The translations under genes were made by a program, and so were the position numbers. Shown piece by piece: positions 1 to 9,920 of a stretch of DNA of 35,450 nt. Within the stretch, counting starts at the first letter, position 1. Every line of letters begins with the position of its first letter. The stretch is from Halieaceae bacterium (GTDB lineage Bacteria; Pseudomonadota; Gammaproteobacteria; Pseudomonadales; Halieaceae). The notes under the pieces are model-generated. The model was not told the origin of the DNA. It searched no databases and saw nothing but the letters and a program-made list of their open reading frames with translations. Location: the NCBI GenBank assembly GCA_028282105.1, contig JANQIO010000098.1, positions 1 to 35,450 of the forward strand. The letters run 5' to 3'.

Positions 1-5
1 CCGAG

Positions 6-39
6 CGGGACAGGGATGTCATGCTTGTAGCGTGTCCCG
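6..39. other. Inverted repeat upstream of pyrB
   Basis: CGGGACA at 6-12 is exactly complementary to TGTCCCG at 33-39, giving a 7-bp stem with a 20-base loop. No T-run follows it, so it is at best a weak terminator of an upstream gene outside the window. Nothing else is recognisable in the first 110 bases. Confidence 0.25.
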
Positions 40-113
40 GAAACACCCCAGGCACCGCACGCGCGTGTTCAGAAGCTATAAACAGCCAGCGCCCAACCAC
101 GGCAATAATGCCG

Positions 114-142
114 TTACTGGAGCGAGTTCCGGACCTTATAAT
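114..142 (+). promoter_or_regulatory. Sigma-70 promoter for pyrB
   Basis: TTACTG (114-119) and a perfect TATAAT (137-142) are separated by exactly 17 bases. The expected transcription start near 149 leaves a leader of only about 18 bases before the ATG at 167. That leader holds the AGGGA ribosome site at 156-160. It is too short for a pyrimidine-type attenuator, so none is expected. Assignment is by consensus match only. Confidence 0.65.
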
Positions 143-166
143 GGCGCCCAGAACCAGGGAGCCATC

Positions 167-1183
167 ATGCACTTCGCCGGCCAGCACATATTGTCTGTGA
201 ACCAGTTTGAACGCGCAGATATAGAGACGATCTTCGCGGTGGCAGACCAGATGCTTCCCTATGCGCGCCGCAAACGCGTTACCCGCGTGTTGGAAGGGGC
301 CGTGCTGGGAAATATGTTCTTCGAGCCCAGCACCCGTACCCGGGTGAGCTTCGGCTCCGCCTTCAACCTGCTGGGTGGGGAAGTGCGGGAGACCACGGGT
401 TTTGAGGACTCGGCGATTGCCAAGGGCGAATCCCTGTACGACACGGCGCGGGTGATCAGCGGCTACAGTGACGTGATCGCCATGCGCCACCCGGAGCCCG
501 GGTCGGTGGCGGAGTTCGCTTCCGCGAGCCGGGTACCGGTGTTGAACGGCGGCGATGGCGCCAACGAGCACCCGACCCAGGCGTTGCTGGACCTGTACAC
601 CATCAAGAGCGAAATGCACGGCCGCGGCGGTGACATCGATGGCCTGCGCATCGCCCTGATTGGTGACCTGCGCTATGGCCGTACCGTGCACTCGCTGTGC
701 AAGCTGCTCTGCCTGTTCCAGGGGCTCGAGGTGCACCTGATTTCGCCGCCTGAGCTGCGTATGCCCGGCGATATTGTTGAAACCATGCGCAGCGCCGATC
801 ACAAGGTGACGGAAACAGAAGACCTGGAAGATCATATCGCTCACGTGGATATTGCCTATTCCACCCGCATCCAGGAGGAGCGCTTCGGCTCGCGGGAAGA
901 GGCGGACCTCTACCGCGGCCGTTTTCGCCTCAACCAGAATATTTACACCCAACACTGTGAGCCCAACACGGTGATCATGCACCCGCTGCCGCGGGATTCC
1001 CGGGAGGGCGCCCGCGAGCTCGACGACGACCTCAACGACAACCCCAACCTGGCCATCTTCCGCCAGACCGATAACGGCGTCGTGGTGCGCATGGCATTGT
1101 TCGCACTGGTACTCGATGTGGTCGAGCAGGTCGACCGGGACGCGCGCGACGTCAACTGGTACACGGGCAGCCGCTTCCAGTAG
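167..1183 (+). CDS. pyrB: Aspartate carbamoyltransferase, catalytic chain
   Basis: Condenses carbamoyl phosphate with aspartate to carbamoyl-aspartate, the committed step of pyrimidine synthesis in the cytoplasm. The 338-residue product has the carbamoyl-phosphate loop STRTR at residues 55-59, the mobile-loop AKGES with Lys86 (equivalent to E. coli Lys84), the MRHPE segment, EHPTQALLDLYT, and HPLPR near the C-terminus. The frame is open further upstream to 32, but ATG 167 is preferred: it sits 6 bases after AGGGA and just downstream of a strong promoter, and family similarity starts there. The sequence is closer to the E. coli catalytic chain than to the Pseudomonas type associated with a pseudo-dihydroorotase. 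No regulatory chain (pyrI) follows. It is 2 bases from the Nudix gene, so probably co-transcribed. Paralogous ornithine carbamoyltransferase is less likely because of the aspartate-type HPLPR context. Confidence 0.9.
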   Translation: MHFAGQHILSVNQFERADIETIFAVADQMLPYARRKRVTRVLEGAVLGNMFFEPSTRTRVSFGSAFNLLGGEVRETTGFEDSAIAKGESLYDTARVISGYSDVIAMRHPEPGSVAEFASASRVPVLNGGDGANEHPTQALLDLYTIKSEMHGRGGDIDGLRIALIGDLRYGRTVHSLCKLLCLFQGLEVHLISPPELRMPGDIVETMRSADHKVTETEDLEDHIAHVDIAYSTRIQEERFGSREEADLYRGRFRLNQNIYTQHCEPNTVIMHPLPRDSREGARELDDDLNDNPNLAIFRQTDNGVVVRMALFALVLDVVEQVDRDARDVNWYTGSRFQ

Positions 1184-1185
1184 CC

Positions 1186-1797
1186 ATGGACCTTCAGTTT
1201 TCGGCCAGCGATGTCCGGGTGCTCGCGGACGAGGAGGGCTACAGCGGCCACTATCGCCTGCACCGGGTGACACTGGAACATCGCACGTTTGACGGCGGCT
1301 GGAGCGCGCCCCTCAGTCGCGAGCTGTTTGAGCGGGGCGACGCCGTGGGCGTGCTGCTCTGGGACCCGGTCGCTGATGAGCTGGTCATGCTCGAACAGTT
1401 CCGCGCCGGCGCCATGCGCGAACAGGCCAGCCCCTGGATGCTCGAGCTGGTGGCCGGCGTGGTGGAACCCGGTGAAACCGATGCGGAAGTCGCCCACCGC
1501 GAGACTGCGGAGGAATCCGGGCTGAGCCTGACGGCATTGGAGCCCATCGTCACTTTCTTTCCCAGCCCGGGTGCCTGTACCGAGCAGGTGCGGCTGTTTG
1601 TCGGCCGGGTGGACAGCGCCAGAGCTGACGGTGTGCACGGTTGTGTACACGAGGGTGAAGACATCCTCGTGCACCGCCTGTCGCGCAGCGAACTGATGGC
1701 CATGCTGGACGCCAACCGGATCAACAATGGTCACACCCTGATCGCGCTGCAGTGGCTCAGGATTCACGGCGACGCGCTGCGCCAGCGCTGGACCTGA
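1186..1797 (+). CDS. nudF: Nudix ADP-ribose pyrophosphatase
   Basis: Hydrolyses ADP-ribose to AMP and ribose 5-phosphate, clearing a reactive by-product of NAD turnover. The 203-residue protein has a complete Nudix box, G91-x5-E97-x7-R105-E106-x2-E109-E110-x-G112, preceded by the EQFRAGA and LELVAGVVEPGE segments typical of the NudF/ADPRase subfamily. The length matches E. coli NudF (209). It lies 2 bases after pyrB, and its TGA overlaps the ATG of thpR (TGATG), showing translational coupling. The family assignment is firm; exact substrate preference within the ADP-sugar pyrophosphatases is inferred from the subfamily motifs. Confidence 0.88.
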   Translation: MDLQFSASDVRVLADEEGYSGHYRLHRVTLEHRTFDGGWSAPLSRELFERGDAVGVLLWDPVADELVMLEQFRAGAMREQASPWMLELVAGVVEPGETDAEVAHRETAEESGLSLTALEPIVTFFPSPGACTEQVRLFVGRVDSARADGVHGCVHEGEDILVHRLSRSELMAMLDANRINNGHTLIALQWLRIHGDALRQRWT

Positions 1798-2348
1798 TGC
1801 GCCTGTTTCTCGGCTTTCCCCCGCAGCACGCAGAGCGCGCCATTTACGGGCTCTACGACCGCCTTTCCTCATCCAGGGAGTTACCGGAGGACTTACCCCT
1901 GCGTTGGGTGCCGCCGGAGAACTGGCACATCACCCTGGTATTCCTGGGGGAAGTCGCCGAACGCTCCCTCGGCAAGCTGGTGGACACGGTCGCGCCGCTT
2001 GCCGGCGCCTGTCCGGAGATTGCCCTCAACTTCGAGACACTGGAATGGTTCCCCTCGCCAATGAAACCCCGCCTGCTCGCCCTGGGCGTCGAGCAGGCGC
2101 CGGCGTTGATGGCACTGCAGGCGGAGGTGTCTGCGGCGCTGCGGCGGGAGGGCTTTCACAGCGAACAGCGCAGCTATCGCCCGCATTTAACCCTGGCGCG
2201 CCTGCAAGGCTCCCGCAAGCGGGTGGCGCCGCCTGCGCTGCTACCTGTTACCCCGCTGGCCGAGTCGCTCGATGAACTGGTGCTTTATGAAAGCCGGCTC
2301 CAGGAGCGGCGCTACATTCCCTTGCAGCGCATGGAGCTGGCCGCATGA
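1797..2348 (+). CDS. thpR: RNA 2',3'-cyclic phosphodiesterase (2H family)
   Basis: Member of the 2H phosphoesterase superfamily (LigT/ThpR), which opens 2',3'-cyclic phosphate ends of RNA and was historically called 2'-5' RNA ligase. Both catalytic H-x-T-L motifs are present: HITL at residues 44-47 and HLTL at 130-133, in a 183-residue protein, the normal family size. The start at ATG 1797 is chosen because it overlaps the nudF stop and begins MRLFLGF, as the family does; the frame extends a little further upstream without support. It overlaps murJ by 4 bases (ATGA). The physiological RNA substrate is unknown for the family. Confidence 0.88.
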   Translation: MRLFLGFPPQHAERAIYGLYDRLSSSRELPEDLPLRWVPPENWHITLVFLGEVAERSLGKLVDTVAPLAGACPEIALNFETLEWFPSPMKPRLLALGVEQAPALMALQAEVSAALRREGFHSEQRSYRPHLTLARLQGSRKRVAPPALLPVTPLAESLDELVLYESRLQERRYIPLQRMELAA

Positions 2349-3943
2349 GCGTGGGTGACGGCGCCGCGGCCGCGGAGCGCGATGGTGGCTTGCTGAAGTC
2401 CAGCGCAGTGGTCAGCACCATGACCATGCTGTCGCGAGTCCTGGGTCTCGCCCGCGACGTGGTGATCGCGATTTTTATGGGCGCCACGGCCAACGCAGAT
2501 GCGTTTTTTGTGGCCTTCAAGGTGCCCAATTTCCTGCGTCGGCTGTTTGCCGAGGGCGCTTTCTCCCAGGCGTTTGTGCCGGTGCTGGCGGAATACCGGG
2601 AAGCGGGGCCCGAAGCCGCGATCAAGGCATTGGTCGACCGTGTGGCCGGGGTACTGGGTGGCAGTCTTATTGTATTAACCGGCTTGGTAGTGATGGCAGC
2701 CCCGCTGGTCACGGCGATTTTCGCGCCGGGGTTCTGGTGGAATCATCCCGCCAAGTACGAGCTGACGGTCGAACTCATCCGCATCACCTATCCCTATCTG
2801 TTCCTGATTTCGATGACCGGCTTCTGCGGCGCCATCCTCAATAGCTACGGGCGTTTTGCGGTGCCGGCCTTCACACCAGTGCTGTTGAACCTGTCACTGA
2901 TCAGCGCCGCCCTGTTTGCCAGCCCCTGGTTCGCCGACCCGGCCTATGCGCTGGCCTGGGGTGTGTTTATGGCGGGGGTGATACAGCTGCTGTTTCAACT
3001 GCCTTTCCTGTACAAACTGGAGCTGGTGCCACGGCCGCGCTGGGACACGCAACACCCGGGCGTGCGTCAGATTGGCGCCCTGATGGTGCCGGCCCTGTTC
3101 GGCGTATCGGTAAGCCAGATCAACCTGCTGCTGGATACCGTGCTGGCGTCGTTCCTGCCCACCGGCAGTGTCTCCTGGCTGTACTACTCGGATCGGCTGA
3201 CCGAGCTGCCGCTGGGTGTCTTCGGCATTGCTATTGCCACTGTGATCCTGCCGCGCCTCTCCCAGCTGCAGGCTGCGGCCAGTGCCCGCACGTACTCTGA
3301 GACGCTGGATTGGGCAATGCGCGCTGTGCTGATTGTCGCCCTGCCGTCGGCGGTGGCGTTGGTGCTGCTGGCGGGGCCGATCATTACCACCCTGTTCCAG
3401 TACGGTGAGCTGTCGGTTGAAGACGTGACCATGGCTTCCTACAGCCTCAGGGCCTACAGCCTGGGCCTGCTGGCCTTTATGCTGGTCAAGGTGCTGGCGC
3501 CGGGGTTCTACGCCCGCCAGGATATGAAGACGCCGGTGCGCATCGGCATTATCGCCATGGTGGCGAACATGCTCCTGAATGTTGCCCTGGCTGCGCCGCT
3601 GTATTTCTATTTCAACCTGGGCCACGTCGGTCTGGCGCTGGCGACCAGCCTGTCCGCCTGGCTCAACGCCGGCCTGTTGCTGCGGGGCCTCAAGCGCATC
3701 GACGTGGTCAGCTTTCAGCCGGGCTGGGGACTGTTTCTGTTGCGCCTGCTGGGCACCACGCTGGCGATGGCGCTGGTGCTGTGGTGGCTGCTGCCGGGTC
3801 CCGGGGCCTGGGCCGACTGGGCCTGGTGGCAGCGGGCCATCGAGCTTGCCACCCTGGTGGCGGCCGGGCTCGCGACCTACATCGCCAGCCATCTGCTGCT
3901 GGGCACGCGACTGGCGGATTTTTATACGCAAAAAGCCGGGTGA
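2345..3943 (+). CDS. murJ: Lipid II flippase MurJ
   Basis: Moves the peptidoglycan precursor lipid II across the inner membrane (MOP exporter superfamily). The 532-residue protein is almost entirely hydrophobic segments, consistent with 14 helices. It opens with the MviN signature: a STMTMLSRVLGLARD stretch followed by FKVPNFLRRLFAEGAF. The conserved RLTELPLGVFGIA helix and the YARQDMKTPVRIG segment are also present. It starts with an ATGA overlap with thpR and is followed 46 bases later by ribF, the usual murJ-ribF-ileS arrangement of gammaproteobacteria. In many relatives rpsT sits beside murJ; here rpsT is at the other end of the window. Confidence 0.95.
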   Translation: MSVGDGAAAAERDGGLLKSSAVVSTMTMLSRVLGLARDVVIAIFMGATANADAFFVAFKVPNFLRRLFAEGAFSQAFVPVLAEYREAGPEAAIKALVDRVAGVLGGSLIVLTGLVVMAAPLVTAIFAPGFWWNHPAKYELTVELIRITYPYLFLISMTGFCGAILNSYGRFAVPAFTPVLLNLSLISAALFASPWFADPAYALAWGVFMAGVIQLLFQLPFLYKLELVPRPRWDTQHPGVRQIGALMVPALFGVSVSQINLLLDTVLASFLPTGSVSWLYYSDRLTELPLGVFGIAIATVILPRLSQLQAAASARTYSETLDWAMRAVLIVALPSAVALVLLAGPIITTLFQYGELSVEDVTMASYSLRAYSLGLLAFMLVKVLAPGFYARQDMKTPVRIGIIAMVANMLLNVALAAPLYFYFNLGHVGLALATSLSAWLNAGLLLRGLKRIDVVSFQPGWGLFLLRLLGTTLAMALVLWWLLPGPGAWADWAWWQRAIELATLVAAGLATYIASHLLLGTRLADFYTQKAG

Positions 3944-3949
3944 TTTGGC

Positions 3950-3955
3950 TATAAT
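3950..3955 (+). promoter_or_regulatory. Possible -10 element for ribF
   Basis: A perfect TATAAT lies between the murJ stop and ribF. No convincing -35 hexamer is found at 16-18 bases upstream, so promoter activity is uncertain. It would give a leader of about 28 bases before the preferred ribF start. Confidence 0.3.
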
Positions 3956-3989
3956 GGCCCGCCTTGACCTGGCACGATCCCCCAACTCC

Positions 3990-4919
3990 ATGGAGCTGAT
4001 TCGCGGTCTTCATAACCTGCGGCCCCGGCACCGTGGATGTGTAGCAACCATCGGTGCATTCGACGGCGTTCATCACGGCCACCAGGCCGTGCTACGGCAC
4101 GTGCTGGAAAAGGCGCGCGCGCTCGAGTTGCCGTCGGCGGTGGTGGTGTTTGAGCCGTTGCCGCGGGAGTACCTGGCACCGCGCGAGGCGCCACCGCGCC
4201 TGATGAGTTTTCGGGAAAAGCTCGAGGTGTTTGCGGAGCTGGGTATCGACCGGGTGCTGCGGGTTCGCTTCGATGAGGACCTGCGAACCATGCCGGCGCA
4301 GGCGTTTGTACAGCGGGTGTTTGTCGACGGCCTGGGCGTGCGCTACGTGGTGATGGGGGATGACCTGCGCTTCGGTAAGGACCGCGAAGGTGGCTTTGAG
4401 TTGATGCAGGCCCAGGGCCGCTTGCACGGCTTCGATGCCATGCCCACCGAAACCCTGGACCTGGCGGGTGAGCGAGTCAGCAGTACCCGCATTCGCCAGG
4501 CGCTGGCGGAGGCGGACTTCGAACTGGCGGAGCGAATGCTGGGGCGGCCCTACTCGATGTCGGGCAAAGTGGTGTACGGCGACCAGCGTGGCCGCACCCT
4601 GGGCGTCCCCACCGCCAACCTGGAATTGCACCGCCTGCAGGCGCCGCTATCCGGGGTTTACGTGGTGGAAGTGGCTGGCGCGACGGCGGGCCTGCAGCCC
4701 GGCGTTGCCAATGTCGGCGTGCGGCCCACTATCGGCGAGCAGTTTCAAGCCAACCTGGAGGTCAACCTGCTGGACTTCCAGGGCGAATTGTATGGACGGA
4801 GGTTAACAGTGACCTTCCGGGGAAAGATCCGCGACGAGATGAAATTCGAATCCCTCGACGCACTGAAGACACAGATATATAAGGACATCGCCGAGGGGCG
4901 CCAGTTTTTCCAGCTATGA
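3990..4919 (+). CDS. ribF: Bifunctional riboflavin kinase / FAD synthetase
   Basis: Makes FMN and then FAD from riboflavin. The 309-residue protein has an N-terminal nucleotidyltransferase domain ([14 protein letters not shown] at about residues 21-34, then SSTRIRQAL) and a C-terminal riboflavin kinase domain ([20 protein letters not shown], and LEVNLLDF). ATG 3990 is chosen because the protein then begins [12 protein letters not shown] as close relatives do; an in-frame ATG at 3954 lies within the TATAAT and is less likely. No clear Shine-Dalgarno is visible before either start. It overlaps ileS by 4 bases (ATGA), so the two are coupled. Confidence 0.93.
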   Translation: MELIRGLHNLRPRHRGCVATIGAFDGVHHGHQAVLRHVLEKARALELPSAVVVFEPLPREYLAPREAPPRLMSFREKLEVFAELGIDRVLRVRFDEDLRTMPAQAFVQRVFVDGLGVRYVVMGDDLRFGKDREGGFELMQAQGRLHGFDAMPTETLDLAGERVSSTRIRQALAEADFELAERMLGRPYSMSGKVVYGDQRGRTLGVPTANLELHRLQAPLSGVYVVEVAGATAGLQPGVANVGVRPTIGEQFQANLEVNLLDFQGELYGRRLTVTFRGKIRDEMKFESLDALKTQIYKDIAEGRQFFQL

Positions 4920-7714
4920 GTGACTACAAGAGCACACTGAACCTGCCGCAAACGGACTTCCCGATGAAGGCCAGCCTGGTGCAGCGCGAGCCCCAGCGCC
5001 TGGCGCAGTGGAAAGAGCGGGACCTCTACGGCCAGATTCGCAAAGCTTCTGCCGGCAAGCCCAGTTTTATTCTTCACGATGGCCCGCCCTACGCCAACGG
5101 TGAGCTGCATGTGGGTCACGCTGCCAACAAGATTCTCAAGGACATCGTCGTTAAATCGCGCACCCTGATGGGCTTTGACGCGCCTTATATTCCCGGCTGG
5201 GACTGTCACGGCCTGCCGATCGAGCTCAATGTCGAGAAGAAGGTGGGCAAGCCTGGCGTCAAGGTCAGCGCTCATGAGTTCCGCGATCGCTGCCGCAGCT
5301 ATGCCGGCTCCCAGGTGGACGGGCAGCGCGAGGACTTCGTGCGCATGGGTGTGCTGGGTGAGTGGGATGAGCCCTACCTCACCATGAACTACAGCTTCGA
5401 GGCCAATATTCTGCGCACCCTGGCGGAGATTATCGATAACGGTCACCTGGTGAAGGGCGCCAAGCCGGTGCACTGGTGCCTGGACTGCGGCTCTGCCCTG
5501 GCCGAGGCTGAGGTGGAGTACCAGGACAAGACCTCGCCGGCCATCGATGTGGCCTATGTGGCGGTGGATCAGGCCGCGGCTCAGTCACTGTTTGGCGACA
5601 CCGCTGTGGAGATCGCGATTCCCATCTGGACCACCACGCCCTGGACGCTGCCTGCCAGCCTGGCCGTGAGCCTGCACCCGGAGCTGGAGTACAGCCTGGT
5701 GGTGCACGGCGGGCGCGGGCTGGTTGTCGCCAGCGAGCTGGTGGATTCGGTGTGCGCTCGCATCGGCTGGGGCGATTACCAGCTGGCGGGCACAGTAGCC
5801 GGCGCCGCCCTTGAAGGCCAGTTGCTGCAGCACCCGTTCTACGAACGCCAGGTGCCGGTTATCCTCGGTGAGCACGTCACGACGGAGGCGGGTACCGGTG
5901 CCGTGCACACGGCCCCCGGGCACGGCCTCGACGACTATGTCGTGGGCCAGAAGTACGGCCTCGATGTGCTCAACCCGGTGGGCGGCAATGGCGTATACCT
6001 TCCAGATACCGAGATCTTTGGCGGCCAGCATATCAACAAGGCCAACGACGCGATTGTTGCCCTGCTGGAAGAACGCGGCGCCCTGCTGCACGCGGAAAAG
6101 TACGCCCACTCCTACCCCCACTGCTGGCGCCACAAGACCCCGGTGATCTTTCGGGCGACGCCCCAGTGGTTCATCAGCATGAGCCAGGCAGGCCTGCAGG
6201 AGGCTGCCATGGCAGCCATCGACGATGTCAGTTTCATGCCCGACTGGGGGCGTTCGCGGCTGACATCGATGCTGGAAGGTCGCCCCGACTGGTGCATCTC
6301 CCGGCAGCGCACCTGGGGCTCACCGATTCCCCTGTTCGTACACCGTGAGACCGGTGAGCTGCACCCGGATACCCCGGCACTGATTGAGCAGGTAGCGCAG
6401 CGGGTAGAGCAGGGCGGTATCGACGCCTGGTTCGAACTTCAGCCCGAGGACCTGCTGGGGAATGAGGCGGAGCACTACGAGAAAGCCGCCGATACCATGG
6501 ACGTGTGGTTTGATTCCGGCGTCACCCATGCCTGCGTGCTGCGCCATCGCGACGGCATGCAATTCCCTGCTGACCTGTACCTGGAAGGCTCTGACCAGCA
6601 CCGGGGCTGGTTCCAGTCATCCCTGCTGACCGGCATCGCCTCCACCGGGCAGGCACCTTACAAGGCACTGCTGACTCATGGCTTCACCGTGGACGGCGAG
6701 GGTCGCAAGATGTCCAAGTCGCTGGGCAATGTGGTCCCGGCCCGCAAGGCCTTGAATGAGCTGGGCGCTGACATTGTTCGGCTGTGGGTGGCCGCTACTG
6801 ACTACCGGGGAGAGTTGGCCTGGTCTGACGAGATCATCAAGCGCACCTCGGATTCCTACCGGCGCATCCGCAACACTGCGCGCTTCCTGCTCTCCAACCT
6901 GACCGGTTTCGAGCCCGGACGCGACAGCGTCGAGGCCGAGCGCCTGTTGGCCCTGGATGCCTGGGTCATTGGCCGTGCCGCCGAGTTGCAGAAGGAAATT
7001 ATCGAGGCCTATGAGGCCTACCAGTTCCATATCATTTACCAGAAGCTGCACAACTTCTGTGTGACCGACCTGGGCGGCTTCTACCTGGATATCATCAAGG
7101 ACCGCCAGTACACCACCCAGGCAGACAGCCTGGCCCGGCGCTCAGCCCAGACTGCCCTTTACCAGGTGGCCGAGGCGCTGGTACGCTGGATCGCCCCCAT
7201 CCTCAGCTTCACCGCCGAGGAAATCTGGGAAAACCTGCCCGGCGAACGTGCTTCCTCGGTGTTCCTGGTGGAGTGGTTCGAGGCTTTCACACCGGCGCCC
7301 GGAGCGGAGCTCGACGACGCCTACTGGCAACAGCTGATCGAAGTCCGCAACGCGGTGAATCGCGAGCTGGAAAACCTGCGCAGCCAGGGCGAGCTGCGCG
7401 GCAGCCTCGATGCGGAAGTGGTGCTGTACTGTGACGACAGCCTGACTGAGACTGTGGCCAGGCTGGGTGAAGAGTTGCGTTTTGTGCTGATCACCTCCGG
7501 AGCGGAAGTCGCTCCGCTGGCCGATGCGCCTGCTGACGCGGCGGGTAGCGACATTGACGGCCTGAGCCTCAAGGTAGTACCGAGCAAGCATGAAAAATGC
7601 GAGCGCTGCTGGCATCGGCGCGCAGATGTCGGCAGCTATAGCGCACATCCCACGCTGTGCGGCCGTTGTGTGATCAACGTCGATGGCGAGGGGGAGCAAC
7701 GCCGCTTTGCCTGA
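4916..7714 (+). CDS. ileS: Isoleucyl-tRNA synthetase
   Basis: Charges tRNA-Ile. The class I signature HVGH is at residues 65-68 and KMSKS at 598-602, with the [14 protein letters not shown] block between them. The connective-polypeptide editing domain is present (TTTPWTLP and the [12 protein letters not shown] segment). The C-terminal zinc finger has C895-x2-C898 and C915-x2-C918. The length of 932 residues is normal for the bacterial (IleS1) type, so it is not the mupirocin-resistant IleS2 form. Its last 32 bases overlap lspA. Confidence 0.97.
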   Translation: MSDYKSTLNLPQTDFPMKASLVQREPQRLAQWKERDLYGQIRKASAGKPSFILHDGPPYANGELHVGHAANKILKDIVVKSRTLMGFDAPYIPGWDCHGLPIELNVEKKVGKPGVKVSAHEFRDRCRSYAGSQVDGQREDFVRMGVLGEWDEPYLTMNYSFEANILRTLAEIIDNGHLVKGAKPVHWCLDCGSALAEAEVEYQDKTSPAIDVAYVAVDQAAAQSLFGDTAVEIAIPIWTTTPWTLPASLAVSLHPELEYSLVVHGGRGLVVASELVDSVCARIGWGDYQLAGTVAGAALEGQLLQHPFYERQVPVILGEHVTTEAGTGAVHTAPGHGLDDYVVGQKYGLDVLNPVGGNGVYLPDTEIFGGQHINKANDAIVALLEERGALLHAEKYAHSYPHCWRHKTPVIFRATPQWFISMSQAGLQEAAMAAIDDVSFMPDWGRSRLTSMLEGRPDWCISRQRTWGSPIPLFVHRETGELHPDTPALIEQVAQRVEQGGIDAWFELQPEDLLGNEAEHYEKAADTMDVWFDSGVTHACVLRHRDGMQFPADLYLEGSDQHRGWFQSSLLTGIASTGQAPYKALLTHGFTVDGEGRKMSKSLGNVVPARKALNELGADIVRLWVAATDYRGELAWSDEIIKRTSDSYRRIRNTARFLLSNLTGFEPGRDSVEAERLLALDAWVIGRAAELQKEIIEAYEAYQFHIIYQKLHNFCVTDLGGFYLDIIKDRQYTTQADSLARRSAQTALYQVAEALVRWIAPILSFTAEEIWENLPGERASSVFLVEWFEAFTPAPGAELDDAYWQQLIEVRNAVNRELENLRSQGELRGSLDAEVVLYCDDSLTETVARLGEELRFVLITSGAEVAPLADAPADAAGSDIDGLSLKVVPSKHEKCERCWHRRADVGSYSAHPTLCGRCVINVDGEGEQRRFA

Positions 7715-8219
7715 GCCGAGACAGCCGCTGCTCGGTGTTCACAGGGGCTGGTTCGCACTGGCGCTGGTCGTGGTCCTGCTGGACCAATGGAGCAAGGCGC
7801 TGGTGTTGGAACACCTGGACTATGCCCAGCCGGTGGTCTTGCTGCCGGTGCTGAACCTGACCTTGCAGTACAATGAGGGCGCAGCGTTCAGCTTTCTCAG
7901 CGACGCCGGGGGCTGGCAGCGTTGGTTTTTCAGCGCGGTGGCGCTGGTCGCGAGCCTGGTTATTGCGGTCTGGCTGACCCGCCTGAGACCCGCGGACAGG
8001 CTGCTGGCGGCTAGCCTCAGCCTGATTCTCGGTGGCGCCCTGGGCAATCTCTGGGATCGCCTGCAGTTCGGCCATGTGGTCGACTTTATATCGGTGCACT
8101 ACCAGGATTGGTACTTCCCAACCTTCAATGTCGCAGACAGTGCTGTGACTGTCGGGGCCGTGCTGATGATACTGGACGCCATACTCCAGCCCAGGGCGGA
8201 AAACCCCCCTTCGGAGTAA
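7683..8219 (+). CDS. lspA: Lipoprotein signal peptidase (signal peptidase II)
   Basis: Inner-membrane aspartyl protease that cuts the signal peptide from diacylated prolipoproteins. The 178-residue protein has about four hydrophobic helices and the conserved boxes DQWSK (34-38), [10 protein letters not shown] (63-72), GNLWDR (121-126), VVDF with catalytic Asp134, and FNVADSA with Asp152. The ATG at 7683 lies inside ileS and has no ribosome site. A TTG at 7707 in the same frame follows the purine-rich GAGGGGGAG (7688-7696) by 10 bases and would give a 170-residue protein with the usual short N-terminus. The true start could be either; the function is unaffected. Confidence 0.94.
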   Translation: MARGSNAALPEPRQPLLGVHRGWFALALVVVLLDQWSKALVLEHLDYAQPVVLLPVLNLTLQYNEGAAFSFLSDAGGWQRWFFSAVALVASLVIAVWLTRLRPADRLLAASLSLILGGALGNLWDRLQFGHVVDFISVHYQDWYFPTFNVADSAVTVGAVLMILDAILQPRAENPPSE

Positions 8220-8259
8220 GTGTTTGCTAGCCGCACAGCCGGCTTTTCGACTAACTTTA

Positions 8260-8286
8260 GCCCAGGGCATGACTGTAAGCCTGGGC
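8260..8286. other. Inverted repeat between lspA and fkpB
   Basis: GCCCAGG (8260-8266) pairs perfectly with CCTGGGC (8280-8286) around a 13-base loop in the 86-base gap. There is no T-run after it, so it may only pause transcription or stabilise RNA. Confidence 0.3.
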
Positions 8287-8305
8287 ATGGAGCTCCCGCA
8301 ATCAG

Positions 8306-8761
8306 ATGGAACAGGCCAACGTGACCGTCAGCGAAGGTACCCGGGTGTATCTCAACTTTGCTCTGAGCCTGGAAGACGGTTCCGAAATAGACTCCAACTT
8401 CAGCACTGACCCGGTGGACTTTGTGGTGGGCGACGGCAGCCTGCTGCCAGGATTTGAGCGCCTGCTGTTCGGCATGTCCCCCGGGGACCGGCAGATTTTC
8501 AGCGTGGAACCAGAAGACGCCTTCGGCATGCCTAATGACAGCAATGTCCAGCAGGTCCCCCGGGAGCACTTTGACGAGGATGGCGACCCGGAAATCGGCC
8601 TGTTGTTCTACTTCGCGGACGCGGCCGGCGGCGAAGTGCCGGGTTTGGTGGTCGCGGTCGATGATGAAGACGTGACAGTGGACTTCAATCACCCGCTGGC
8701 GGGGCGTACCATTCTATTTGACGTGCTCATTCACCGGGTGGAAGCCGCCGAGCTACACTAG
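8306..8761 (+). CDS. fkpB: FKBP-type peptidyl-prolyl isomerase (SlpA/FkpB-like)
   Basis: Cytoplasmic prolyl cis-trans isomerase/chaperone of the SlyD/SlpA branch of FKBPs. The 151-residue protein shows the FKBP core (YLNFALSLEDGSEIDS, then DFVVGDGSLLPGFERLLFGM), the insert-in-flap domain that starts after FSVEPEDAFG, and the closing NHPLAGRTILFDVLI strand. It lacks the His-rich metal-binding tail of SlyD, so SlpA/FkpB is the better name. It sits between lspA and ispH, the standard position of fkpB in gammaproteobacteria, with ispH starting 31 bases downstream. Confidence 0.9.
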   Translation: MEQANVTVSEGTRVYLNFALSLEDGSEIDSNFSTDPVDFVVGDGSLLPGFERLLFGMSPGDRQIFSVEPEDAFGMPNDSNVQQVPREHFDEDGDPEIGLLFYFADAAGGEVPGLVVAVDDEDVTVDFNHPLAGRTILFDVLIHRVEAAELH

Positions 8762-8792
8762 GGCCTGAGCCGGGCATGAGACTGAGGATGCC

Positions 8793-9764
8793 ATGACTGA
8801 CACCAGCAATCCCGAGATACTGCTTGCCAACCCGCGCGGCTTTTGCGCCGGGGTGGATCGCGCCATTGCTATAGTCGACCGCGCCCTGGATGTGTTTGGG
8901 GCGCCCATCTACGTACGCCACGAGGTGGTGCACAACAAGTTTGTGGTCGACGGGCTGCGGCAGCGCGGGGCAATATTCGTGGATGAACTGGACGAGATCC
9001 CCGATGACAATACGGTGATCTTCAGCGCCCACGGCGTTTCCCAGGCCGTGCGCAACGAGGCGGCGCGGCGCGGGCTCAAGGTGTTTGACGCCACCTGCCC
9101 GCTGGTAACCAAGGTCCACATGGAGGTGGTGCGCTACGCTCGTGAGGGCCGGGAGTGCGTGCTGATCGGGCACCGTGGTCACCCGGAGGTCGAGGGCACC
9201 ATGGGCCAGTACGACACCTCCAACGGCGGCGAAATCTACCTGGTGGAAGACGAGGCGCAGGCCGCGGCCCTGGAAGTGCGCGATCCCCAGCGGCTCTGCT
9301 ATGTCACCCAGACCACCCTGTCCATGGACGACACCGCCCGGGTAATCGAAGTGTTGCGGGAACGTTTTCCCTCCATTCACGGCCCGCGCAAGGACGATAT
9401 CTGTTACGCCACCCAGAACCGCCAGGACGCCGTGAAGGATCTGGCGGAGGACTGTGACCTGGTGCTGGTGGTGGGCTCCCCCAACAGCTCCAATTCCAAT
9501 CGCCTGCGCGAACTCGCTCAGCGCATGGGGGCCGACGGTTACCTGATCGACAATGCCGACGCCATAGACCCCGCCTGGCTGGCGGGCAAGCGCCGTATCG
9601 GTGTGACCGCCGGCGCTTCAGCACCGGAAATCCTGGTCCAGCAAGTGATCAGCGCGCTGGAACAGCTGGGCGCCAGCGCACCGGTGGAACTGGCCGGGAC
9701 GCCTGAAAACATCACCTTTTCCATGCCCCGGGAACTCAGGATTCCGGCCAGCGAAGTGGATTGA
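8793..9764 (+). CDS. ispH: 4-hydroxy-3-methylbut-2-enyl diphosphate reductase
   Basis: Last enzyme of the MEP isoprenoid pathway; reduces HMBPP to IPP and DMAPP with a [4Fe-4S] cluster. The three cluster cysteines are visible as C18 (NPRGFCAG), C102 (DATCPLV) and C204 (DDICYAT), with the catalytic-region Glu in GHPEVEGT (Glu132) and the VGSPNSSNS phosphate-binding loop. The length of 323 is close to E. coli IspH (316). A GAGGA-like site precedes the ATG. It is the last gene of the housekeeping run and is followed by a hairpin. Confidence 0.96.
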   Translation: MTDTSNPEILLANPRGFCAGVDRAIAIVDRALDVFGAPIYVRHEVVHNKFVVDGLRQRGAIFVDELDEIPDDNTVIFSAHGVSQAVRNEAARRGLKVFDATCPLVTKVHMEVVRYAREGRECVLIGHRGHPEVEGTMGQYDTSNGGEIYLVEDEAQAAALEVRDPQRLCYVTQTTLSMDDTARVIEVLRERFPSIHGPRKDDICYATQNRQDAVKDLAEDCDLVLVVGSPNSSNSNRLRELAQRMGADGYLIDNADAIDPAWLAGKRRIGVTAGASAPEILVQQVISALEQLGASAPVELAGTPENITFSMPRELRIPASEVD

Positions 9765-9775
9765 GCCTGCAATTG

Positions 9776-9794
9776 ACCGGGTCTCAGACCCGGT
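9776..9794 (+). terminator. Probable terminator after ispH
   Basis: ACCGGGT (9776-9782) and ACCCGGT (9788-9794) form a perfect 7-bp stem with a 5-base loop 11 bases after the ispH stop. The T-rich stretch starts about 12 bases later rather than directly after the stem, so efficiency is uncertain. Confidence 0.5.
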
Positions 9795-9920
9795 AGTTCG
9801 TCACATTTTTCGTATTTTTCCTGCCGTTTATCCCCCGATAGGGCCGTTTGTCGCCGATTGGGCTTGCAGGCGGTCCTGAATTGCTATTGTGTCCGCTAAT
9901 TTCACGATAGGGGAAAACCC

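Noticed and set aside
943-1872. Minus-strand frame opposite pyrB and nudF
   Set aside because: Antisense to two well-supported genes with no domain similarity.
7683-7714. Frameshift between ileS and lspA
   Set aside because: Both proteins are complete with all motifs; the 32-base overlap is a normal overlap, and shorter still if lspA starts at TTG 7707.
9765-9920. Sigma-54 promoter before fimU
   Set aside because: GGGCTTGCAGG near 9860 looks suggestive, but the GG and GC elements are not at the required spacing.
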